This document shows positions 1-8,037 of a stretch of DNA of 64,000 bases, piece after piece. Within the stretch, counting starts at the first letter, position 1. Each line of letters begins with the position of its first letter. The notes below the pieces were generated by a model. It made no database searches. It was not told the origin of the DNA and was given only the letters and a program-made list of their open reading frames with translations. Source of the stretch: Gordonia westfalica (GTDB lineage: Bacteria; Actinomycetota; Actinomycetes; Mycobacteriales; Mycobacteriaceae); assembly GCF_900105725.1 (NCBI RefSeq), contig NZ_FNLM01000036.1, positions 744,001-808,000 of the forward strand, written 5' to 3'. The position numbers and the translations under genes were made by a program.

Positions 1-1319
1 ACGTGCTCGTCGGGCACCGCGTACACGGCGACGCGGTTGATCTCGGGGATCCGCAGCAGGATGCGTTCGATGGGGCCGGCGGCGAGGTTCTCGCCATCGA
101 CGCGCAACCAGTCGCCGGTGCGCCCGGCCAGGTAGATCCAGCCCTCGGAGTCCTTGTAGGCGAGGTCGCCCGACCAGTACATCCCGTGGCGCAGGCGCTC
201 GTTGGTGGCGTCGGAGTCGTTGTAGTACCCCATGAACATTCCGCCGCCCTCGATGTTCACCAGTTCACCGATGGCCTCGTCGGAGTTGAGGAGCGCCCCG
301 TTCTCGTCGAATTCGGCTGCGGGACATTCGCTGACGGTCGACGAGTTGTACACCGCGACGTTCGGGAAGCCCCGGCCGATGGAGCCGTGCGGGGTACCGG
401 GTTCGCGGGTGATGATGATCGCGAGCTCGGTGGAACCGAAGCCGTCCCAGACCGTGCAGCCGAAGCGTCGTGAGAACTCGTCGATGTCGCGGTCGGTGGC
501 CTCGTTGCCGAAGGCGACCCGCAGGGGATTGTCGGCGTCGTCGGGCTTCTCCTCGGTGGCGAGGATGTAGGCGAGCGGCTTGCCGACGTAGTTCATGTAC
601 GTCGCCTTGTAGCGCCGGATGTCCTCGAGGAAGGTCGACGCGGAGAACTTCGCCGGGGCGATCGCGGCGCCACCGCACAGTGCGACACAGTACCCGCCCA
701 TCAGTGCGGCACTGTGGAAAAGTGGCATCGAGAGGTAGCAGACGTCGCCGGGCCCGATGTCGTACTTGTCCACGAGGACCGGTCCGGCGAACGGGATCAT
801 CAAGTGCGCGAACTGAACAGGCTTGGGGTTGCCGCTGGTGCCCGAGGTGAAGATCAGCATGAAGGTGTCCATGGCCCCCGGTACCGAATGCGGGGTCAGC
901 TCGCCTGCGCCGGCGATGAGGTCGGCCCACTGCGTTGTCGAGGTGTCCAGGACGGTGACGCCACTCAGGTCCAGCCCCTCGAGGAGGGGGCGGTGTTCGG
1001 CGTCGGTGATCAGGATCTGGCAGTCCGCGCGCAGGATGTCGGCGGCCAGCCCCTCCCCGCGTCGGGTGTTGTTGATGCCGGCGGTGACATAGCCGCCGAG
1101 AGCCCCCGCGGCGAGGGCGATGAGCATGTCCGGGGTGTTCCCCAGCAGAGTGCCGATGTGCATCGGGCGGGTGGCGTCGGCCACCGATAGCACTGCGGCG
1201 GCGGTCTTCTCCGCGTCGCGGATGTACTCGCGCCACGTCCACCGGCTGCCCTCGTAGGTGATTGCCAGGTTGTCGTCGTCGGCGCGTTCCTGAAGGAGCT
1301 GGGTGACTGTCTCGGCCAT
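1..1319 (-). CDS. FadD-type fatty-acid/acyl-CoA ligase, C-terminus cut by window edge
   Basis: Reading leftward from ATG at 1319, about 439 residues are open to the window edge. The product begins MAETVTQLLQERADDDNLAI and carries the AMP-binding P-loop TSGTSGNPKP and an adenylation-core FGSTE motif. The family activates carboxylic acids to acyl-CoA through an acyl-AMP. The N-terminus and the absence of membrane segments resemble the mycobacterial FadD1/FadD17 group, which includes steroid side-chain and long-chain ligases; that subgroup is an inference. The C-terminal lid domain lies outside the window. The start is preceded on the minus strand by a TAGATT hexamer seven bases from the ATG and by a near-KstR box, which suggests a leaderless or very short-leader transcript under sterol control. 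Confidence 0.88.
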   Translation of the reverse strand, partial: MAETVTQLLQERADDDNLAITYEGSRWTWREYIRDAEKTAAAVLSVADATRPMHIGTLLGNTPDMLIALAAGALGGYVTAGINNTRRGEGLAADILRADCQILITDAEHRPLLEGLDLSGVTVLDTSTTQWADLIAGAGELTPHSVPGAMDTFMLIFTSGTSGNPKPVQFAHLMIPFAGPVLVDKYDIGPGDVCYLSMPLFHSAALMGGYCVALCGGAAIAPAKFSASTFLEDIRRYKATYMNYVGKPLAYILATEEKPDDADNPLRVAFGNEATDRDIDEFSRRFGCTVWDGFGSTELAIIITREPGTPHGSIGRGFPNVAVYNSSTVSECPAAEFDENGALLNSDEAIGELVNIEGGGMFMGYYNDSDATNERLRHGMYWSGDLAYKDSEGWIYLAGRTGDWLRVDGENLAAGPIERILLRIPEINRVAVYAVPDEH

Positions 1320-1330
1320 GCGGCCAAATC

Positions 1331-1344
1331 TAGAACGTGTTCAC
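1331..1344. promoter_or_regulatory. KstR-like operator (one mismatch) before fadD
   Basis: The plus strand reads TAGAACGTGTTCAC. This fits the known KstR consensus TnnAACnnGTTnnA except for the last base. It lies 12 bases upstream of the FadD ATG and overlaps a plausible minus-strand -10 element. It nearly matches the boxes at 39365 and 43435, which supports it despite the mismatch. Confidence 0.5.
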
Positions 1345-1384
1345 CCGGTCCGTGTACAGATCTGAAATATTGTCTACTCGCATG

Positions 1385-1416
1385 CCTGTCGGGGGCGCCG
1401 AAGCGTCCCCGACAGG
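1385..1416 (-). terminator. Hairpin terminator downstream of the secreted-protein gene
   Basis: Perfect 10-bp arms CCTGTCGGGG and CCCCGACAGG flank a 12-base loop. It lies 17 bases past the stop of the minus-strand gene at 1433-1894 and upstream of the fadD promoter region. No strong U-tract is visible. Confidence 0.6.
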
Positions 1417-1432
1417 GGTCGTGCGTGTGCTC

Positions 1433-1894
1433 CTAGCGGGTGAAAGAGCCGCTACCGGGCACGACGGTGAAGGTCTGGTCGTTCTTGCCGATGATCGTGG
1501 TGGTGAACTCGACGGACCCGGCGCCGGTGGCGATGGCGACGCCGTCCGACGGGCGGCCGTCGGTGCATGCGGCGAAGACGTCGCTGCCGGTGCTCCCGGT
1601 GGACTTGTTCGTCCAGGAGATGCCGACGCGCGCGTCCTTGAGATTCGTCGAGCAGGACTCCGTCGGGGTGGTGTTCAACGAGACCTGGGTGACCCCGGGT
1701 TCGGTCGCGGATGCGAGGATCGAGGCAACGAAACCTCCGGTGACACCGTTCGACCCGACGGTGATGCCGGCGTTCGGGATCTGTTCGACGTTCAGAGCCT
1801 GCTCACCCGGCGCGGCCTGCGCGGTCGCAGCGCCCAGGGTCAGTGCGCCGGCTGCTGCAGCGGCTCCGAGTCCGGCAATAATCTTGCGGCCCAT
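1433..1894 (-). CDS. Small secreted protein of unknown function
   Basis: The 153-residue product has a clear Sec signal peptide: basic start MGRKII, an alanine-rich hydrophobic stretch to about residue 25, and a likely cleavage after TAQA. The mature part is about 125 residues, rich in Thr, Ser and Gly, with two cysteines (in ESCSTN and FAACTDG) that could form one disulfide. It resembles the small exported beta-rich proteins common in Gordonia and Mycobacterium, but I recognise no family with certainty. The gene stands alone, with its own hairpin terminator and a purine-rich GGGAGAT ribosome site before the ATG. The function is unknown. Confidence 0.75.
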   Translation of the reverse strand: MGRKIIAGLGAAAAAGALTLGAATAQAAPGEQALNVEQIPNAGITVGSNGVTGGFVASILASATEPGVTQVSLNTTPTESCSTNLKDARVGISWTNKSTGSTGSDVFAACTDGRPSDGVAIATGAGSVEFTTTIIGKNDQTFTVVPGSGSFTR

Positions 1895-1995
1895 GTGTAT
1901 CTCCCGTCACTTCGGACACTTTGGACACAGACTACGGGAGTGACGTTGGACTCCTCAAGGTGAGGTCGGCGGCACTCTGCTGATACAGAAGACAC

Positions 1996-2937
1996 ATGAG
2001 CGATCCGCAGCACGCTGTGTCACCGAACCCTGGCCCGCACGACCCACTGTCCGCATTCCATCTCGGCGATCTCGCCGTGGAGGGCAAGGGTGTGCGCGCC
2101 GCCCAGCTGCTGTGTTCGCAGTTCGCCGATCACCGCGGGCTGATCGAGTTGCCCGCGCTCGCCGTTCTCTTCGACCACTGCGGCGGCATCCCGTTCCATC
2201 GGGTCCACGAAGATCCGGCGGCTGCCACCCTGCAGGCACGCTTGTCGCTGTCGACGCACGGCCGCGCGCGGCTCGGCGACATGCTCGCGGCGCGGGCCGA
2301 AGTCGTGATGCACGACGACGGCTGGGGTTCGACCAGCGTCGAGATCCGCACCGGCGCAGGACAACTGTGTTGTGTCGGAACCGCGCGCAACGTGCGGGTC
2401 GGACGCGCCCCGACCGGGCAGACCCCGTCCGCGGAGATCGGGATGGCGACACCCCGATGCGCCGACGACCATGGTGTGACCCTCCCGGCCGCGATCCCCG
2501 CAGGGTTGACCGGACGTGAGGTCGTGGGGGAGATCGCGACGAAGCAGCGCGACGCCGGTCCGCTCGTCGAGATGCTGAACGGCACGATCGAGGTGCTCGA
2601 CGGGGCCACCGACCGGGACGCCGGCATCCGCTTCCGCAGCGCCACCGACCCCTGGATGGGCAACATGTTCGGCACCATGCACGGCGGCGTCATCGCCACG
2701 ATCGTCGGCCAGGCGGGTTCCTTCGCCGGACACCTGCATACCGGACCGGGGCAGGAGTACTCGATCGGCGACATGGCGATCGGCTTCTACCGGTCACCCG
2801 CGGTCGACGGCGGCGAGGTCACCGTCGAGGTGACACCGATCAAGACCGGGCGTCGTATCTCCTCCTTCGAGGCCACCATGACCTCCTACGACGACGTCCT
2901 GCTGAGCCGCGCGACGCTCGACGTCCACTACCACTGA
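1996..2937 (+). CDS. Double-hotdog acyl-CoA thioesterase (PaaI-like)
   Basis: The 313-residue protein contains two hotdog-like halves. The N-terminal half (about 20-135) has LAVLFDHCGGIPFH, and the C-terminal half (about 190-313) has GTMHGGVIATI, the signature segment of PaaI/thioesterase-superfamily enzymes around the active-site helix. Such proteins hydrolyse acyl- or aryl-CoA thioesters in the cytoplasm. Length and layout match tandem-hotdog thioesterases of actinobacteria. It stands between a secreted protein and an acyl-CoA dehydrogenase operon, which fits a role in acyl-CoA turnover, but the substrate cannot be read from the sequence. The stop is at 2937, followed by a 180-base gap containing the operator at 3070. 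Confidence 0.82.
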   Translation: MSDPQHAVSPNPGPHDPLSAFHLGDLAVEGKGVRAAQLLCSQFADHRGLIELPALAVLFDHCGGIPFHRVHEDPAAATLQARLSLSTHGRARLGDMLAARAEVVMHDDGWGSTSVEIRTGAGQLCCVGTARNVRVGRAPTGQTPSAEIGMATPRCADDHGVTLPAAIPAGLTGREVVGEIATKQRDAGPLVEMLNGTIEVLDGATDRDAGIRFRSATDPWMGNMFGTMHGGVIATIVGQAGSFAGHLHTGPGQEYSIGDMAIGFYRSPAVDGGEVTVEVTPIKTGRRISSFEATMTSYDDVLLSRATLDVHYH

Positions 2938-3069
2938 CGGTCGTCGGGGCGCTGCCCGAAACCCGCCCCTGAAGTGCGCCCTGTGTGGCGGGGTCGCTGC
3001 TGACATACCGTCACCCCCTCCAGGGGGCGCACAGCAGAGGCGGCTTCCGGCGTCGCGGACCAAAGAAAC

Positions 3070-3087
3070 AATCAAGCGCGCTTGATT
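3070..3087. promoter_or_regulatory. Perfect 18-bp palindrome, likely TetR operator
   Basis: AATCAAGCGCGCTTGATT is identical to its reverse complement. It lies 30 bp before the first gene of the operon at 3117-7016, which ends with its own tetR gene, so it is the natural operator for autoregulation. The link to that regulator is an inference from position and symmetry. Confidence 0.72.
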
Positions 3088-3116
3088 CTTCTGGGCAGGT
3101 GTGTGAGGCTGATCGC

Positions 3117-3920
3117 ATGACCGATCGAGCAGCGGCCGTGTACGGCGTCGTGGCAGATCTCGAAGCCGAGTCGGACCAGCTCGACGCGCTGGTCGCCGGC
3201 CTCGACGACGCCGGATGGGCGACGCCGACGCCCGCCCCGGGGTGGACCATCGCCCACCAGATCGCGCACCTGGCCTGGACCGACGAGGTCGCGGCCATCG
3301 CGGCCACCGATCCCGACCGGTTCACCGACCTCGTCACCGAGGCCCTGCAGAACAATCCCGAGACCTATGTCGACGATGCCGCCGAGGCCGGGGCGGGTGC
3401 CCCGATCGACGAGATCCTCGCCGGCTGGCGCCTCGCTCGCGCCCGGCTCGCGGATGCCCTGCGCGAAGTGCCCCAGGGCGTGAAGATCCCGTGGTTCGGC
3501 CCGCCCATGTCGGCGGCGTCGATGGCGACCGCGCGACTGATGGAGACCTGGGCACACGGCCTCGACGTCGCCGACGCCCTCGGTGTGACGATGCTGCCGA
3601 GCGACCGGATTCGGCACGTCGCCCACATCGGTGTGCGCACACGCGATTTCGCCTACATCGTCAACGGCAAGACCCCGCCGGCCGAACCGTTCCGCCATGC
3701 GCTGACCTCGCCGTCGGGGGAGCTGTGGACCTGGGGACCCGGCGACGCGTCGAACGTCGTGAGCGGTTCGGCGCTCGACTTCTGCCAACTCGTGACCCAG
3801 CGTCGCAACCTCGCCGACCTCGACCTCGAGATCGTCGGCGACGACGCACACGAGTGGTCCGGCATCGCACAGTGTTTCGCCGGTCCGCCCGGTGCCGGCC
3901 GAGAGCCGCGCGGGGCCTGA
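3117..3920 (+). CDS. TIGR03084-like metal-binding/DinB-fold protein
   Basis: The 267-residue product begins [18 protein letters not shown]. It has the DinB/maleylpyruvate-isomerase-type N-terminal bundle with the segment [18 protein letters not shown], whose histidines are typical metal ligands, and a second conserved segment [15 protein letters not shown]. This matches the TIGR03084 family of actinobacterial putative metal-binding proteins, often found beside acyl-CoA dehydrogenases. The exact reaction is not known to me. I chose the ATG at 3117 because the upstream frame runs through the palindromic operator. It is the first gene of a four-gene operon with two acyl-CoA dehydrogenases and a TetR regulator. 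Confidence 0.78.
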   Translation: MTDRAAAVYGVVADLEAESDQLDALVAGLDDAGWATPTPAPGWTIAHQIAHLAWTDEVAAIAATDPDRFTDLVTEALQNNPETYVDDAAEAGAGAPIDEILAGWRLARARLADALREVPQGVKIPWFGPPMSAASMATARLMETWAHGLDVADALGVTMLPSDRIRHVAHIGVRTRDFAYIVNGKTPPAEPFRHALTSPSGELWTWGPGDASNVVSGSALDFCQLVTQRRNLADLDLEIVGDDAHEWSGIAQCFAGPPGAGREPRGA

Positions 3921-3981
3921 ACCGCCGCCGGCTCACCTTCAGAACCACCAATCAACCGCAGTCACAACCAAGGAGTCTCGG

Positions 3982-5145
3982 GTGCCCATTGTCAGCCCCA
4001 ACGTCTGGGATACGCCGGAACGTCTCCAACTTCGTTCGATGGTCCGGAAGTTCGTCGAGAAGCACGTTCTGCCCTTTCAGGACGACTGGGAGCGCGACGG
4101 ACTGATCCCGCGTGAACTGCACCTCGAGGCCGCCAAGCTCGGCCTGTTCGGCCTCGGAATCCCCGAGGAGGTCGGCGGTTCCGGCGGCGACATCATCGAC
4201 ACGACGATCCTCGCCGAGGAACTGCACTACGCCGGTGCGGCGGGCGGCATCTTCTCCGGCCTCTTCACCCACGGGATCGCCCTGCCGCACCTCATCGCGG
4301 CCGGCGACCCGGAGCAGATCGACCGCTGGGTTCGCCCGACCCTGGCCGGCGAGAAGATCGGCAGCCTCGCGATCACCGAACCCGGCGGCGGCAGCGACGT
4401 CGGCCACCTCACCACCAAGGTCGAGCGCGACGGCGACGTCTTCATCGTCAACGGCTCCAAGACCTACATCACCTCGGCCGTCCGGGCGGACTTCGTCGTC
4501 GCGGCCGTGCGCACCGGCGGGCCCGGCGCCGGCGGTGTGTCGCTGCTCGTCATCGAGAAGGACACCCCCGGATTCACCGTGACCCGCAAGCTCGACAAGA
4601 TGGGCTGGCGCTGCTCGGACACCGCCGAGCTGGCCTTCGTCGATGCGCGTGTCCCGGTCAAGAACCTCGTCGGTCCGGAGAACTCCGGATTCGCCCAGAT
4701 CGCCATGGCCTTCGTGACCGAGCGGTCCGGCCTCGCGGTGCAGGCCTATGCCAGCGCCCAGCGGTGCCTCGACCTCACGGTGCAGTGGGCCCGTGATCGC
4801 GAGACCTTCGGCAAGCCGATCATCGCGCGGCAGTCGGTGCAGGACACCCTCATCGAGATGGCGCGTCGTATCGATGTCGCCCGCACCTACACGCGCGCCG
4901 TCGTGGAGCGGAAGGTCACCTCTCACGACGACCTGATCGCCGAGGTGTGTTTCGCCAAGAACACCGCCGTCGAGGCGGGAGAATGGGTGGCCAACAAGGC
5001 CGTACAGCTCCACGGCGGCCTCGGTTACATGACCGGCACCGAGGTCGAGCGGCAGTACCGCGACATGCGCATCATCGGCATCGGCGGCGGCACCACCGAG
5101 ATCCTCAACGGCCTCGCCGCGAAGCGACTCGGCTACCACGCCTGA
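3982..5145 (+). CDS. Acyl-CoA dehydrogenase (first of a pair)
   Basis: The 387-residue flavoprotein oxidises the alpha-beta bond of an acyl-CoA, using FAD. It shows the family layout: an N-terminal helical domain, the middle beta domain with ITEPGGGSDVGHLTT (FAD and acyl-CoA binding), and a C-terminal helical domain with RDRETFGKPI and QLHGGLGYMTGTEVER near the end. Translation starts at GTG 3982, 8 bases after an AAGGAG site; the 90-base in-frame extension upstream overlaps the previous gene and lacks homology. It is followed 43 bp later by a second acyl-CoA dehydrogenase. Such pairs occur where the two subunits form a heteromer or act on successive intermediates; the substrate is unknown. 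Confidence 0.9.
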   Translation: MPIVSPNVWDTPERLQLRSMVRKFVEKHVLPFQDDWERDGLIPRELHLEAAKLGLFGLGIPEEVGGSGGDIIDTTILAEELHYAGAAGGIFSGLFTHGIALPHLIAAGDPEQIDRWVRPTLAGEKIGSLAITEPGGGSDVGHLTTKVERDGDVFIVNGSKTYITSAVRADFVVAAVRTGGPGAGGVSLLVIEKDTPGFTVTRKLDKMGWRCSDTAELAFVDARVPVKNLVGPENSGFAQIAMAFVTERSGLAVQAYASAQRCLDLTVQWARDRETFGKPIIARQSVQDTLIEMARRIDVARTYTRAVVERKVTSHDDLIAEVCFAKNTAVEAGEWVANKAVQLHGGLGYMTGTEVERQYRDMRIIGIGGGTTEILNGLAAKRLGYHA

Positions 5146-5188
5146 TCCGGCCGGCCGGCAGAATCCGAACCAACAAGGGAGTGAAGCG

Positions 5189-6361
5189 ATGACAGCTCTG
5201 GACAACCCGTTCGTGGAAACACCCGAGCGCGCCGACCTGCGTGACGCGGTCGCCGGGCTGGCCGCGAAATACGGTCAGGAGTACTTCCGGGAATGCGCCC
5301 GTGAAGGACGCAAGACCGACGAACTCTGGCAGGAGGCGGGCAAACTCGGCTTCATCGGCGTCAACCTCCCTGAGGAGTACGGTGGCGGCGGTGCCGGCAT
5401 GTACGAGCTCGCGATCGTCATGGAGGAGATCGCCGCCTCCGGTACCGGGCTGCTGATGCTGGTGGTCTCACCGGCCATCTGCGGCAACGTGATCGCCCGC
5501 TTCGGCACCGACGAGCAGAAGCAGCGGTGGCTGCCCGGCCTCGCCGACGGCTCCATCACGATGGCGTTCGGCATCACCGAACCCGACGCCGGGTCGAACT
5601 CGCACAACATCACCACCACCGCCCGTCGTGACGGCTCGGACTGGCTGCTGTCCGGGCAGAAGGTCTACATCTCCGGCGTCGACCAGGCCCAGGCGGTCCT
5701 GATCGTCGCGCGTACCGAGGACGCCAAGACCGGCAAGCTCAAGCCGGCGCTGTTCATCGTGCCGACCGACGCGGAGAACTTCTCCTACACCATGATCGAC
5801 ATGGAGCTGCAGAACCCGGAGAAGCAGTTCCAGCTGTTCCTCGACGACGTCCGGCTGCCCGCCGACGCGCTCGTCGGTGACGAGGACGCGGCCCTCAGCC
5901 AGCTGTTCGCCGGGCTGAACCCGGAACGGATCATGGCCGCGGCGTCGGCTGTCGGCATGGGACGGTTCGCACTCGACAAGGCGGTCTCCTACGTCAAGGA
6001 GCGCACGGTGTGGAAGACGCCGATCGGCGCACACCAGGCCATCGCGCATCCGCTGGCGCAGGGCAAGATCGAGCTCGAGATGGCCAAGCTCATGATGCAG
6101 AAGGCCGCGACGATGTACGACGCCGGCGACGACTGGGGTGCCGCCGAGCCGGCGAACATGGCGAAGTACGCCGCGGCCGAGGCCGCCGTGAAGATCGTCG
6201 ACCAGGCCGTGCACTCGATGGGCGGCAACGGATTGACCTCCGAATACGGTATGGCGCCGATGCTGAGCCTCGTCCGCATCGCCCGTGTCGCACCGGTCAG
6301 TCGGGAGATGATCCTCAACTTCGTGGCGCAGGCCAGCCTGGGCCTCCCGAAGTCGTACTGA
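5189..6361 (+). CDS. Acyl-CoA dehydrogenase (second of a pair)
   Basis: The 390-residue product is a full-length acyl-CoA dehydrogenase. The middle domain carries FGITEPDAGSNSHNITTTA, and the C-terminal domain carries KTPIGAHQAIAHPLAQ and HSMGGNGLTSEYGM. The start ATG follows an AAGGGAG site. It is clearly diverged from its neighbour, so the pair is not a recent duplication. It probably works with the upstream dehydrogenase and the TIGR03084-like protein in one catabolic step series, repressed by the TetR encoded 13 bp downstream. The pathway (branched-chain, terpenoid or side-chain degradation) cannot be told from this window. Confidence 0.9.
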   Translation: MTALDNPFVETPERADLRDAVAGLAAKYGQEYFRECAREGRKTDELWQEAGKLGFIGVNLPEEYGGGGAGMYELAIVMEEIAASGTGLLMLVVSPAICGNVIARFGTDEQKQRWLPGLADGSITMAFGITEPDAGSNSHNITTTARRDGSDWLLSGQKVYISGVDQAQAVLIVARTEDAKTGKLKPALFIVPTDAENFSYTMIDMELQNPEKQFQLFLDDVRLPADALVGDEDAALSQLFAGLNPERIMAAASAVGMGRFALDKAVSYVKERTVWKTPIGAHQAIAHPLAQGKIELEMAKLMMQKAATMYDAGDDWGAAEPANMAKYAAAEAAVKIVDQAVHSMGGNGLTSEYGMAPMLSLVRIARVAPVSREMILNFVAQASLGLPKSY

Positions 6362-6374
6362 GGCAAGGCCGAAG

Positions 6375-7016
6375 ATGTCCACGCGTGTGTCGTCGAATCG
6401 TCGTGAACCTCAGCAGGAACGCTCGCGCCTGACGCGTGAACGCCTGCTGCGGTCGACGATCGACGCACTCGCGGCGGACGGTTGGGCGGCCGCCACCGTC
6501 GCCGCGGTCGCCGAACGTGCCGGCGTGTCGCGAGGCGCTGCGCAACACCACTTCCCGACGCGAGAAGCACTCATCACCGCCGCGCTCGAGCAGGTCTTCG
6601 ACGACCTTACGACCGCGGCCGACAGCAAGTTCGGGGCGTCGGCCGCCCCGGGCGAGCCGATCACCGCGCCACGCGTGCTGGCAGCGGTCCAGCGCGTGGT
6701 CGACGTCTACACCGGAACGGAATTCAAGGCGGCACTGCAGGTGTGGGCCGCCGCGGCGTCGGACCCCGCGCTGCGCACGCTGATCCTGCCGCTCGAGGCG
6801 AAGTTCGCGCGGGCCGCTCATCAGCGCACGATGGCGGCGATGGGTGTCTCGCCGGATGACGAGAAGGGACATCGTCTCGTCCAGGCGACACTCGACTTCG
6901 CCCGCGGTCTCGGTCTGGCCGACACCCTGTCGGATGACTCGGCACGCCGAGCGCAGGTCGTCGACACCTGGTGCGAGCAGCTCGCGGTGTCGCTCGGGGT
7001 CGACGGGGCGGCCTGA
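6375..7016 (+). CDS. TetR-family repressor of the acyl-CoA dehydrogenase operon
   Basis: The 213-residue protein has a TetR N-terminal helix-turn-helix (about residues 18-64), including VAAVAERAGVSRGAAQHHFPTR, the typical recognition-helix segment. The C-terminal ligand-binding domain is helical and unassigned. The gene is 13 bp behind the second acyl-CoA dehydrogenase, so it is the last gene of the operon and would be co-transcribed. The perfect palindrome at 3070-3087 in front of the operon is its probable binding site. The ligand is likely an acyl-CoA of the pathway; this is an inference. Confidence 0.88.
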   Translation: MSTRVSSNRREPQQERSRLTRERLLRSTIDALAADGWAAATVAAVAERAGVSRGAAQHHFPTREALITAALEQVFDDLTTAADSKFGASAAPGEPITAPRVLAAVQRVVDVYTGTEFKAALQVWAAAASDPALRTLILPLEAKFARAAHQRTMAAMGVSPDDEKGHRLVQATLDFARGLGLADTLSDDSARRAQVVDTWCEQLAVSLGVDGAA

Positions 7017-7060
7017 CTCCAAGCGTCGGGACGTCGTCGCACCGGATCCCCGACTGCCGA

Positions 7061-7112
7061 ACCTCAACTCGACCGGCAGACGTCGATCGACGTCTGCGGG
7101 TCGGGTTGACGT
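7061..7112. repeat. 52-bp near-perfect palindrome (cruciform-forming)
   Basis: The core at 7076-7097 is a perfect 22-bp palindrome centred on TCGATCGA. Symmetry continues outward to 7061 and 7112 with three mismatched pairs (CGACC/GGTCG and TCAAC/GTTGA arms). It lies 45 bp after the tetR stop and upstream of a dispersed repeat. As RNA it would form one very long stem with almost no loop; as DNA it could extrude as a cruciform. It may act as a terminator or be a mobile-repeat remnant. Confidence 0.7.
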
Positions 7113-7148
7113 CGACCGGTGGTTGGGTGGGCGACGGTGTCTCACCGG

Positions 7149-7226
7149 GCCTTCGAGGCTCGTCGACTTCGATGCGCTCCTTCGTCGCTTACTCAGCCCG
7201 GCGGCTTGCGCTCCTCGCACCTCAGG
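7149..7226 (+). repeat. Dispersed intergenic repeat, copy 1
   Basis: The stretch beginning CCTTCGAGGCTCGTCG and ending GCTCCTCGCACCTCAGG shares its two ends with copies at 28303-28340 (inverted), 44271-44310 and, in part, near 44815. It codes for nothing recognisable. The 7017-7310 gap holds only this, the palindrome at 7061 and two short imperfect copies of TGCGTCGCGCTCTTTCGGA at about 7240 and 7278. Confidence 0.7.
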
Positions 7227-7310
7227 CAGCAGACCTGGGTGCGTCGCGCTCTTTCGGATCGACCATCGGAGCTGGGTGCGTCGCGCTCTTTCGGACCAGG
7301 CGGCGGGGGA

Positions 7311-7925
7311 TCAGGCCGGGACCGCGTCCCGCGACCTACCTCGGGTCCCGACCCAGTAGACGCCGAAGGACATGAGCGTCATGCCGACGAACACGACCAC
7401 CAGCGACATGGTCATCGAGACATAGCCCTGCTCGCGCGGGTCGAGGAACGGGTACGGGTACCAGTCGACGATGGGTCCGCGGATGAGTGAGTACACGCCG
7501 TACACCAGCGGGATGGCCAGCCAGGTCAGCCAGCTGCGTTCGGGAAGTCGCTTGGCGCGCACCAGGGCCCAGTCCACCAGCATCACCAGCGGGATGATGC
7601 GGTGGAGTACGTCGTTCACCCAGCTGTAGGTGACGTCCACGTCGACCCCGCTGAGCAGCAGCGCGTAGACGATGCCGGTGATCACCATGCAGGTGGTCAC
7701 GGCTCCGCGGACCCACTCCCACGCCGGCCCGGTGGGGGCGAGTAGTCCGCCGACGAGCAGCACGACCGCGGCCGCGATGTTGCTGAGCACCGTGAAGTAG
7801 CCGAAGAAGTTCCACAGGGTGAAGTCTGGGTCGTCGAGGCGGACCATCACCTGATAGATGAGGGCCCAGGTGCCAAGCGCCGCGAACGCGATACGGAGTA
7901 CACGGATCCACCAGGTCGCAGTCAC
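7311..7925 (-). CDS. Pr6Pr-type integral membrane protein
   Basis: The 204-residue protein has about six hydrophobic segments. Conserved-looking features are the LRIAFAALGTWALIYQ first helix, the FGYFTVLSNIAAAVVLLVGG second helix, and motifs HRIIPLVMLVDW and YPYPFLDP typical of the Pr6Pr family of membrane proteins (function unknown). I placed the start at GTG 7925; a longer frame reading back to 8270 runs antisense into the neighbouring FUSC gene and has no membrane-protein character. It is transcribed divergently from that FUSC gene. Confidence 0.75.
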   Translation of the reverse strand: MTATWWIRVLRIAFAALGTWALIYQVMVRLDDPDFTLWNFFGYFTVLSNIAAAVVLLVGGLLAPTGPAWEWVRGAVTTCMVITGIVYALLLSGVDVDVTYSWVNDVLHRIIPLVMLVDWALVRAKRLPERSWLTWLAIPLVYGVYSLIRGPIVDWYPYPFLDPREQGYVSMTMSLVVVFVGMTLMSFGVYWVGTRGRSRDAVPA

Positions 7926-8037
7926 AGGGTGATTCAAGCACCCCCGCTCGAGTAGGCGTGTGCGACCGCATCGGAGCGGCACGAACATGCTGCTGCGACG
8001 CCGGGCGTACCCGTCCGGCGATGAGATGATTCCGGGC

